A DNA stretch of 64,000 nt from contig JAGAYF010000006.1 of assembly GCA_017940605.1 (NCBI GenBank), positions 40,270-104,269 on the forward strand, in the 5' to 3' direction. The notes below the pieces were generated by a model, which made no database searches, had not been told where the DNA came from, and worked only from the letters and a program-made list of their open reading frames with translations. Position numbers and translations under genes: made by a program. The stretch comes from Bacteroidaceae bacterium. GTDB taxonomy: Bacteria; Bacteroidota; Bacteroidia; Bacteroidales; Bacteroidaceae. Below are positions 16,596 through 24,195 of the stretch, piece after piece (position 1 is the first letter of the stretch; each line of letters opens with the position of its first letter).

Positions 16596-17552
16596 CTATG
16601 ACAGCAGCTTCGTTTTTTGGGCGGCAAATTCGGCTTCGCTCAGGATGCCCTGTTCCTTCAGTCCGGCCAACTTGGTCAATTCGTCGGCCACGGAGACGCT
16701 GGGTTGCGGGGATGGCGGCGTGCCTAGGCCCGCCCTTTCCGTGCGGTCCACCTCGTCGATGACGACTGAGGTCATGTCCTTTATCTCTTGGGCTTTCTTC
16801 AGTGCCCGCTCCACCTTGTAGTAGTCGGGGGCTGAGGGCTTGACGGGCATCATGTTGAGAAACAGGATTTCAAACGTGGGCGTGGCAACGTCTCTCAACA
16901 GGAACTTGACCGCCACGCGGCCTATCTTCTGCCCATGCGTGGCACTGCCCGACAGGCCGCCCACCACTGCGCCGGCCTCGCCCAAGAGCGCTCCACCCAC
17001 CAAAGCACCGCCCAGCGCACGGGCCGTCGATTTCTCGGATACCATGACCCCGTCGGTCACAATGCTCACGGAGAGCAGGTCGGAGTACCTGACCACCTTA
17101 TATTCGGGCTTCAAGTCATCGAAGTTGTAGAGCAGCAACTTCTTCCTGCGGCCGTCGATGGCCACCATGCCGTTGCCGTCGTAAACGGAATGGGTCAGGC
17201 CGAAATCCTTGATTTCATACTCCTGGAAACCCTGGGCATCCGTCTTGACAAAAAGGAGGCGGTTCCTGTCCTTGCTGGGCACGGCATGCCACTTGCCCGA
17301 GCAGGCAATCTCGGCACTTGTGTCATAGCCGGACTGAAGACGGGTACGCACCATAGCGTCGTAGGTACTCCTGGCTTCACTCCCCTCAATGCTTTCCGCA
17401 CCGAACAGGGAAACAGTAATGGCAATGAGAAAAACCACGCTGCACGCAATGAAGATATACAGAAATGCATCGGACTTCGTGATGATGGCCAGGAGGAAAC
17501 TGGCCGCGCCGACGATGAGCGACCACAACAGAATGCGCTTGAGGATTTTCAT
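16596..17552 (-). CDS. Membrane protein with C-terminal SHOCT domain
   Basis: 318 residues. Two N-terminal membrane helices (about 7-24 and 28-48) are followed by a soluble beta-rich region. A glycine-rich patch, ALGGALVGGALLGEAGAVVGGLSG (about 180-203), resembles glycine-zipper segments. The C-terminal SHOCT motif is ADELTKLAGLKEQGILSEAEFAAQKTKLL. SHOCT domains are oligomerisation modules in many short bacterial proteins. Function unknown. Its start is preceded by the long-hairpin transcript at 17590-17766. Confidence 0.78.
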   Translation of the reverse strand: MKILKRILLWSLIVGAASFLLAIITKSDAFLYIFIACSVVFLIAITVSLFGAESIEGSEARSTYDAMVRTRLQSGYDTSAEIACSGKWHAVPSKDRNRLLFVKTDAQGFQEYEIKDFGLTHSVYDGNGMVAIDGRRKKLLLYNFDDLKPEYKVVRYSDLLSVSIVTDGVMVSEKSTARALGGALVGGALLGEAGAVVGGLSGSATHGQKIGRVAVKFLLRDVATPTFEILFLNMMPVKPSAPDYYKVERALKKAQEIKDMTSVVIDEVDRTERAGLGTPPSPQPSVSVADELTKLAGLKEQGILSEAEFAAQKTKLLS

Positions 17553-17589
17553 GTCTATTTCTTTTTTGACTTCTATCTACCCATATTAA

Positions 17590-17766
17590 AACAAAAAGAG
17601 GCGCAGACTTTCGCCATACGACTCTCGGCTCACCACAAGCCACTTTCAAATATGGGGAAGCTGCGCCCTGTGTCAGGGCAGCTCCAATATTGAAAGTATG
17701 CTCGCTTCTCGCGGTGGTGATTGAGAGTCTATTGAGCAAAGTATGTCATGCGTTCCTTTCGGATTG
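17590..17766 (-). ncRNA. Candidate long-hairpin small RNA or structured leader
   Basis: On the minus strand, a -7 box TACTTTTG (17773-17780) is followed by about 175 bases that fold into one long interrupted hairpin. Outer arms are GACTCTC/GAGAGTC, then CACCAC/GTGGTG, then ACTTTCAA/TTGAAAGT, with an apical stem AGCTG-CCCTG/CAGGG-CAGCT. Unpaired bulges separate the stems. It ends in CGCC-TCTTTTTGTTTT. The single long bulged hairpin of this length resembles 6S RNA, but no sequence signature was confirmed. Alternatively it is the 5' leader of the SHOCT gene 40 bases further on. I see no start codon with a sensible frame inside it. Confidence 0.4.
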
Positions 17767-17772
17767 CATGTG

Positions 17773-17780
17773 CAAAAGTA
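17773..17780 (-). promoter_or_regulatory. -7 box TACTTTTG for the hairpin transcript
   Basis: TAnnTTTG on the minus strand, followed by CACATGC; it precedes the long hairpin by about 45 bases. Confidence 0.55.
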
Positions 17781-17888
17781 ACAAAAATAAGGGAAATGGT
17801 GCTTGCCATTCAAATATAAAATATCGATATAAGGCAAATAATAGACCGTTCGTGTTCATGTTGCTAAATTTGTCGCAACAGATTACTA

Positions 17889-20792
17889 TTAACTTACTTG
17901 CCTTACACGTCTTCGATTTTCGCGCAACTTTTCTATATCCTGTGCTGTCATATTTTTAGAAATGAGTATCCCAGGCGAAGTAAGATTGCCGAACCGCGTC
18001 TCAAAGAAATCACATCCTGCCTCTCTATTGGTACATCGAAATAAACGATACGGAACGCCATTAGAGGATATTCCTTTTTTCAATGGAATGATTTTACCCT
18101 CAAGGCATTTGGGACACAAGTACGACCCAGCTTCAAATTTCATGACAAATTCACCAATGAATGGCGACGGTCTGAGTCTATCGTAAAGGACATACATTCT
18201 TTTCCTCGCGCGTGTCATTGCCACATAAAACAAACGACGTTCTTCAGCAAAAGGAAATTGTTCACTCCTGCTTAATACAAAATCCAAAATCGGATCATCT
18301 TCTATCAAGGATGGGAAACCGTATGTTCCTTGGTTACAATTGACAAGAATCACATGGTCAGCTTCCAATCCCTTCGCCGAATGAACAGACATGAAATATA
18401 TGTTCCGTCCTGCAATACTCAATTTGAGACGATTATCCGCATGGTCTATCTTACCCTGAAAACCCACTGACAACGCATCATAATTGTATCGTCCCAACAG
18501 CATGACCGTTTCATCCTTAGGCAATGACGATACTATCATTTCCGCCTTTTTTAGCATTCCGTCTTCTTCAGAGTCACATTCCACAAAATTCAAATACGTC
18601 TGCTTAATATCCCCATCTGGAGGCATCATCGTTTTCTTTTTCTGAGCCGAATTTTTCATTATAAAAGTAGAAGACATATCTATAAGCGGCTGGTGAAAAC
18701 GATATGTTGTTTCAATTTTACACCATTCTGTAAATCCGAAATACTGTTCAAAATCATAGAACAGAGAAATATCACTACCAGCAAAACGAAAGATGGATTG
18801 CCAATCATCACCCACACAATAGAGTTTGGTCTTGGGTTTATCTGAACGCAGTGCTTGCAAGAATTTATATCTATCTACAGAAATATCTTGGAACTCATCC
18901 ACCAAAATATATTCGTATTGTTTCCATAGACCCTCGCGGCACAAGGCCGTTGCTTGGATGATAACGTCCGAAAAGTCCATCTCGAAATTCTTTTCCAATT
19001 CTTCCTGATAAGCATCATAAAACGGTTTAATAACCTTTATGAGTATATTTCGATTGCGTTTGTCGTTTTCTGACAGCATATATCCTTCTTTTGGCTCAGT
19101 GGATTGGAGCAACCCATCAATCGTTTTTTCATTAGCCTTCATCAAAGTTATGAATGAAAAGAGAAGATTGAATACTGTCTTTTCCATTTGGCGGTTACGT
19201 TTCACCAACATATTATATAGTTCCTTGTCTGTTCGCTGTTTTATTGGCACACCGTATTCAGATAGTTGCTCGATGAGCTTTTGCTCCACAGTCCCATTGT
19301 GAAAATCTGCACTTGTCGTTTCAATAAGAATTGTTCCATTCTGCCGATGGAACTTTCGCTTCCAATCTATACTTTCAAGGTATTTTTGATTCGCGACTTT
19401 CCAACCTCCCTTTGTTCCTTCGCCAAACCATTGCGGCGTTTGCCCATTTCTATCAACAGCAAAATGCTCCAAATAGATGCATTGCCACTGGCCCTTTTCA
19501 TTTTTGAAATAGATAGTAAAATCTGGCTTATATTGTCTACGTTCTGGAGTTCTAGTATTAATGGGGTAATCACATTCATATCTAAACAATATACCATACC
19601 GTGTCAAAATGGAACAAAGGCGTTTTTCTTCCTCACTTCGTGTGAAGATTACTTTTCCTTCTACATCAGGAAACAATGCATGAATGCCATACTTCTTTCT
19701 ATCTTCATAATACGTAAATGCATCCATGTAATCATGCTCCAATTTCATTAGCGACTGATAATTGATTATGTAATTAACGATAGCATGTAGAAAATCTTCA
19801 CTCTCGGCAATTAACATACGGAACACATTAAGAGGCACGTCTGCTTCACATATGGACGGAGCTTGCCCTGTCACCTCGGCGATGATATGGTAGGCTAGAC
19901 TATGAAATGTACCTGCACTTAATCCTTCTATCTGCATACGTTTAGATAGTTCATTAGCTGCTTTTCTCGTATATGTAAGCAATAATATCTTTGTTGGATT
20001 AATACGTCGCCTTTCTACCAAATACTTTGCTTTGCCAACAATAGTAGAAGTTTTCCCGCTTCCAGCACTTGCAATTACGAGACAATTGTCTTCGAGTTTT
20101 ACTATGGAATCCCTTTGCTGCATATCCAATGGATAACTATCCAATACATGATCAAAATATTGCTTGTTTGCATGTAATTCCTGTTCTACAAACCGTTTGT
20201 TGTGTTCCATACGCTCCGATTCAATTTTTCTCATAACCTGAGGTAATCGCTTACTTTCTTCATCAATTACACACTCTGCGTATTTCGGGAACACCAAATC
20301 AATCTTATCTTTTATCTTCTTGTATGAAGAAACAATATCATCTAACTCCGAATAAGCAAAATAATGTGTTAGAGCAATCTTTGCACGATAAACATTCAGA
20401 AGTTTGGCCGAATCATTCTTCAATTCATTAATAGCATAATACACCTTATTGCTCTCTAATATTTTTGATGAACTATTATCGATTAACTCCTTAAACTCTA
20501 CAATTCCTAATTCATACAATATTTCCTCACTATAATACTTATGACTTTCGAGTTCATAGATTGATGTCAGCAGCTTATTATGTCGTTTTTTGAACTCTGT
20601 TATATCATTCTCCACAACCAAATGAGTGGGCAACAACAATGCTTCTATTTCTTGTCGCGCTAAATTGATCTGATCAATCAAAACCATTGCTAACCTTTTG
20701 AATTTATGTTCACCTATCTTTCGAATGGCATAACGGCACAGCAATATAACCACTAATAGGCCTATGATAGTATAGAGAATAGTTATTCGCAT
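17889..20792 (-). CDS. Membrane-anchored HelD/UvrD-type SF1 helicase
   Basis: 967 residues. One N-terminal membrane helix (about 3-20) is followed by about 200 helical residues. SF1A motifs are Walker A ASAGSGKTST (about 241-250), LLLTYTRKAANEL, AGTFHSLAY, ILVDEFQDIS (Walker B), YCVGDDWQSIFRFAGS, VHSAKGLEADHVILV and RRLFYVAMTRARKR. Between them lies the PDFTIYF/YLEHFAVDRNG segment typical of helicase IV (PD-(D/E)XK-like). The C-terminus carries a zinc ribbon (CPKC, CTNREAGC). The gene is much more A+T-rich than its neighbours, suggesting transfer. It may act in DNA repair or defence; not settled. Confidence 0.85.
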   Translation of the reverse strand: MRITILYTIIGLLVVILLCRYAIRKIGEHKFKRLAMVLIDQINLARQEIEALLLPTHLVVENDITEFKKRHNKLLTSIYELESHKYYSEEILYELGIVEFKELIDNSSSKILESNKVYYAINELKNDSAKLLNVYRAKIALTHYFAYSELDDIVSSYKKIKDKIDLVFPKYAECVIDEESKRLPQVMRKIESERMEHNKRFVEQELHANKQYFDHVLDSYPLDMQQRDSIVKLEDNCLVIASAGSGKTSTIVGKAKYLVERRRINPTKILLLTYTRKAANELSKRMQIEGLSAGTFHSLAYHIIAEVTGQAPSICEADVPLNVFRMLIAESEDFLHAIVNYIINYQSLMKLEHDYMDAFTYYEDRKKYGIHALFPDVEGKVIFTRSEEEKRLCSILTRYGILFRYECDYPINTRTPERRQYKPDFTIYFKNEKGQWQCIYLEHFAVDRNGQTPQWFGEGTKGGWKVANQKYLESIDWKRKFHRQNGTILIETTSADFHNGTVEQKLIEQLSEYGVPIKQRTDKELYNMLVKRNRQMEKTVFNLLFSFITLMKANEKTIDGLLQSTEPKEGYMLSENDKRNRNILIKVIKPFYDAYQEELEKNFEMDFSDVIIQATALCREGLWKQYEYILVDEFQDISVDRYKFLQALRSDKPKTKLYCVGDDWQSIFRFAGSDISLFYDFEQYFGFTEWCKIETTYRFHQPLIDMSSTFIMKNSAQKKKTMMPPDGDIKQTYLNFVECDSEEDGMLKKAEMIVSSLPKDETVMLLGRYNYDALSVGFQGKIDHADNRLKLSIAGRNIYFMSVHSAKGLEADHVILVNCNQGTYGFPSLIEDDPILDFVLSRSEQFPFAEERRLFYVAMTRARKRMYVLYDRLRPSPFIGEFVMKFEAGSYLCPKCLEGKIIPLKKGISSNGVPYRLFRCTNREAGCDFFETRFGNLTSPGILISKNMTAQDIEKLRENRRRVRQVS

Positions 20793-20818
20793 AATTGTTT
20801 AATATATCAATAAGAATG

Positions 20819-20826
20819 CAAAGATA
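20819..20826 (-). promoter_or_regulatory. -7 box TATCTTTG for the helicase
   Basis: TAnnTTTG on the minus strand, followed by CATTC, 27 bases upstream of the ATG at 20792. Confidence 0.6.
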
Positions 20827-20872
20827 ATAAAACTACGCAGGCCACTCTCTCCTTTCACTGAAATATTCTTTG

Positions 20873-20880
20873 TACCTTTG
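20873..20880 (+). promoter_or_regulatory. -7 box TACCTTTG for aguB
   Basis: Exact TACCTTTG followed by CAAAG, 90 bases upstream of the aguB ATG and divergent from the helicase promoter. Confidence 0.6.
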
Positions 20881-20969
20881 CAAAGCAAAATGAAAGACTT
20901 ATACCATATTATATATTAGGTGGCAGGGATTCCATTCCATGAACATTGACGAAATTACAAAAGAAAGAG

Positions 20970-21887
20970 ATGAAAGTAGGTATCATACAGCAGCACAACA
21001 CCGCCGACCACGACGATAACCGCAGCAGGTTGGCCAAGAGCATTCTCCAACTGGCGCAAGAGGGAGCAGAATTGGTGGTTTTGCAGGAGTTGCACGACGG
21101 ATTGTACTTCTGCCAGACGGAAGATGTGAGCAATTTTGACCAAGCTGTCACCATCCCCGGACCTACTACGGACTTCTACAGCCAAGTGGCACGGAAAGCA
21201 GGCGTTGTATTGGTAACGTCGCTCTTTGAAAAAAGAATGGCGGGCCTGTATCACAACACGGCCGTAGTGTTTGAGAAAGACGGGAGCATCGCTGGCCTGT
21301 ATCGCAAAATGCACATTCCCGACGACCCTGCCTACTACGAAAAGTTCTACTTCACCCCTGGTGACCTGGGCTTCCAACCCATCTCTACCAGCGTGGGCAG
21401 GTTGGGCGTACTCATTTGTTGGGATCAATGGTATCCCGAAGCTGCGCGCATCATGGCTTTGAGAGGAGCGGAAATCCTCATCTACCCCACCGCCATTGGC
21501 TACGAACCGACCGACTCTGCCGAAGAACAGCAACGGCAGCGCGAGGCTTGGGAGACGGTACAGCGCGGACATGCCATAGCCAACGGACTACATGTCATCA
21601 GCGTCAATCGCGTAGGCTTTGAACCCCATCCCCATTCTGCCACCGACAAAGGCATTCTGTTCTGGGGCAATTCCTTTGTAGCCGGTCCACAGGGAGAAAT
21701 CATAGTCCGCGCCAGCACCGAGGAGGAAGAAAATCTATTGGTGGACATCAACCTACACCGCACAGAAGAAGTACGACGCTGGTGGCCCTTCCTGCGCGAC
21801 CGCCGCATCGATGCCTTTGACTGCTTGCTGAAACGCTGCGGTGAAGAAGTGCATGCCTCTTCTCAAATAAAGGAAAAAAGGGAATAG
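20970..21887 (+). CDS. aguB: N-carbamoylputrescine amidase
   Basis: Hydrolyses N-carbamoylputrescine to putrescine, CO2 and ammonia, completing the agmatine route begun by aguA (8246). 305-residue nitrilase-family enzyme. The catalytic triad is visible: Glu in VVLQELHDGLYF, Lys in YRKMHIPDDP, Cys in LICWDQWYPEAAR. Other family-typical stretches are CQTED (substrate region) and ILFWGNSFVAGPQGEI. The frame is open from 20946, but MKVGIIQQHN at 20970 matches the family start and follows a purine-rich GAAAGAG. The last 20 residues are a loose tail. Confidence 0.92.
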   Translation: MKVGIIQQHNTADHDDNRSRLAKSILQLAQEGAELVVLQELHDGLYFCQTEDVSNFDQAVTIPGPTTDFYSQVARKAGVVLVTSLFEKRMAGLYHNTAVVFEKDGSIAGLYRKMHIPDDPAYYEKFYFTPGDLGFQPISTSVGRLGVLICWDQWYPEAARIMALRGAEILIYPTAIGYEPTDSAEEQQRQREAWETVQRGHAIANGLHVISVNRVGFEPHPHSATDKGILFWGNSFVAGPQGEIIVRASTEEEENLLVDINLHRTEEVRRWWPFLRDRRIDAFDCLLKRCGEEVHASSQIKEKRE

Positions 21888-22011
21888 TAGTTTTACGATA
21901 AAATTCAGATAAATCCACACAAAATATTACAAATTGATAATTTTTGATTGATAAAACTTAAAATTTTCATATTTTCCCAAGAAAAAAGTTTCATATTTCA
22001 AATATAAGTAT

Positions 22012-22019
22012 TACTTTTG
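22012..22019 (+). promoter_or_regulatory. -7 box TACTTTTG for dapF
   Basis: TAnnTTTG match 29 bases before the dapF ATG. The following initial transcribed bases give TTTGCATCGTCAAA (22016-22029), the same 14-mer as at the promoter near 50045. Confidence 0.65.
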
Positions 22020-22048
22020 CATCGTCAAAATACGAAACATTTTACGAC

Positions 22049-22894
22049 ATGCCTAAGATTCAGTTCACCAAGATGCACGGCGCAGGCAATGACTACATAT
22101 ATGTAGATACTACCCGCTTCCCCATCGATCACCCACAAGAAGCGGCCATCCGATGGAGTCGGCCACACACTGGCGTGGGCAGCGACGGACTGATTCTGAT
22201 TGGGACATCCGACAAGGCCGACTTTTCCATGCGCATGTTCAACAACGACGGAAGCGAAGGCCGCATGTGCGGCAACGGCGTGCGCTGCGTGGGTAAATAC
22301 GTATATGACCACGGCATGACCCACAACAAGACCGTCACTATTGAGACCTTGGCCGGCATCAAGACGTTGCAACTCTTCACCGACCAGCACAACCGCGTGG
22401 AAAAGGCCACTGTAGACATGGGCACTCCCATACTGAATGACAAAACTCAGCTCGCCACTGAAGATGGCAGCTTGCTGGTTGGAAACATTGAAGCCGAAAG
22501 AAAGACATATCAAGGCACATTCGTATCCATGGGCAATCCCCACTTTGTCATTTTCGTGAATGATATCACCAACATAGCTCTTGAAACAGAAGGTCCAGCC
22601 CTGGAACATCACCCCATGTTTCCCGAAGGATGCAATATCGAATTTGTTCAGGTGTTGCCCGACGGCGCATTGCGTACCCGTGTCTGGGAACGTGGTACAG
22701 GCATCACCCTAGCCTGCGGAACAGGTGCGTGCGCCACTGCCGTTGCGGCAAGCCTCAATGGAAAGAGCGGCAGAAAGAGCAGCATTCTTATGGACGGTGG
22801 CCAGTTGGACATTGAATGGGACGAGCAAAACAACCATGTCTTCATGACAGGGCCTGCCGCCACCGTCTTTGAAGGAGAATTGGAAATAGACTAA
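22049..22894 (+). CDS. dapF: Diaminopimelate epimerase
   Basis: Interconverts LL- and meso-diaminopimelate for lysine and peptidoglycan synthesis. 281 residues, PLP-independent racemase with the two catalytic cysteines in GRMCGNGVRCVGKY and ACGTGACATAVAAS. Start MPKIQFTKMHGAGNDYIY is the family N-terminus. It is followed 14 bases later by dapL, so the pathway uses the LL-DAP aminotransferase route. Probably co-transcribed with dapL and perhaps glnN. Confidence 0.95.
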   Translation: MPKIQFTKMHGAGNDYIYVDTTRFPIDHPQEAAIRWSRPHTGVGSDGLILIGTSDKADFSMRMFNNDGSEGRMCGNGVRCVGKYVYDHGMTHNKTVTIETLAGIKTLQLFTDQHNRVEKATVDMGTPILNDKTQLATEDGSLLVGNIEAERKTYQGTFVSMGNPHFVIFVNDITNIALETEGPALEHHPMFPEGCNIEFVQVLPDGALRTRVWERGTGITLACGTGACATAVAASLNGKSGRKSSILMDGGQLDIEWDEQNNHVFMTGPAATVFEGELEID

Positions 22895-22908
22895 AGGACA
22901 TAGCAACG

Positions 22909-24135
22909 ATGGCACATATCAATCATAATTTTCTGAAACTGCAAAAGAACTATCTCTTCAGCGACATTGCCAAAAAAGTTCGCGCCTTTCAAGAGGAACA
23001 CCCCGAAGCCCACATCATCAGTCTGGGCATCGGCGACGTAACTCAACCGCTTGCCCCCGCCGTCATAAGTGCCATGCATCAGGCAGTAGACGAAATGGCG
23101 CAAGGCAATACCTTTCGCGGCTACGGTCCGGAGCAAGGTTATTCCTTTTTGCAGCAAGCCATCATCGACCACGACTTCAAGCCGCGCGGCATCAGCCTTG
23201 ACTTAGACGAAGTGTTCATCAACGACGGTGCGAAGAGCGACACGGGAAACATTGGCGACATCCTCAGTTTGGCCAATAGCATAGGTGTTACCGACCCCAT
23301 CTATCCCGTTTACATTGACAGCAACGTCATGAGCGGTCGCGCAGGGGACTTGCTCAATGGTAAATGGAGCAATATCCACTACATGCCCTGCACGGCAGGG
23401 AACAACTTCACCCCTGCCATTCCTCAGGAGAAAATAGATATCATCTACCTGTGCTATCCCAACAATCCCACAGGGACTGTCATTACTCGCGCTGAGCTGG
23501 AAAAATGGGTAGACTACGCCATGCGCCATAATTCACTCATCATGTACGATGCTGCCTACGAGGCCTACATACAGGATGAGCAAACACCCCATTCCATCTA
23601 CGAGATTGAGGATGCCAAGCAGTGTGCCATAGAGTTCCACAGCTACTCCAAGACTGCAGGTTTCACAGGCGTGCGTTGCGGATACACCATTGTTCCCAAA
23701 GCACTCACCGCCTTGTCCGACGCAGGCGAAGCCATTCCACTCAATTCTCTGTGGAATCGTCGGCAGAGCACCAAGTATAATGGCACAAGCTACATCTCAC
23801 AACGCGCAGCAGAAGCCATCTACACGCCCCAAGGCCAGCAGGAAATCAAGGCAACCATACAATATTATATGGAGAACGCATGCCTTATGCGCCAAACGCT
23901 GAAAGACATTGGCATGGATGTCTGGGGAGGCGAGAATGCACCCTACATCTGGATGAAGACACCCCAAGGCATGGACAGTTGGCAATTTTTCCACCACTTG
24001 CTCCATCGCACCAACTTGGTATGCACCCCTGGTGTAGGTTTTGGCCCGAGTGGCGAAGGCTATGTGCGCTTTACGGCATTCTGCAACCGCGAGAATTGCC
24101 AAGAAGCAATGAACAGAATATCCAACCAGCTCTGA
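22909..24135 (+). CDS. dapL: LL-diaminopimelate aminotransferase
   Basis: PLP fold-type I aminotransferase (408 residues) that makes LL-diaminopimelate directly from tetrahydrodipicolinate, bypassing the succinylase steps. Motifs are HIISLGIGDVTQPLAP, YGPEQGYSFLQQAI, FINDGAKSDTGNI, LCYPNNPTGTV, YDAAYEAYI and the PLP lysine in FHSYSKTAGFTGVRCGY. It pairs with dapF just upstream, which converts the product to meso-DAP. Confidence 0.95.
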   Translation: MAHINHNFLKLQKNYLFSDIAKKVRAFQEEHPEAHIISLGIGDVTQPLAPAVISAMHQAVDEMAQGNTFRGYGPEQGYSFLQQAIIDHDFKPRGISLDLDEVFINDGAKSDTGNIGDILSLANSIGVTDPIYPVYIDSNVMSGRAGDLLNGKWSNIHYMPCTAGNNFTPAIPQEKIDIIYLCYPNNPTGTVITRAELEKWVDYAMRHNSLIMYDAAYEAYIQDEQTPHSIYEIEDAKQCAIEFHSYSKTAGFTGVRCGYTIVPKALTALSDAGEAIPLNSLWNRRQSTKYNGTSYISQRAAEAIYTPQGQQEIKATIQYYMENACLMRQTLKDIGMDVWGGENAPYIWMKTPQGMDSWQFFHHLLHRTNLVCTPGVGFGPSGEGYVRFTAFCNRENCQEAMNRISNQL

Positions 24136-24195
24136 ATCCTGAGCGAACCCATTTAGTTCAATCATCCAAGGACAGGGCACAAAACATATTTAATT

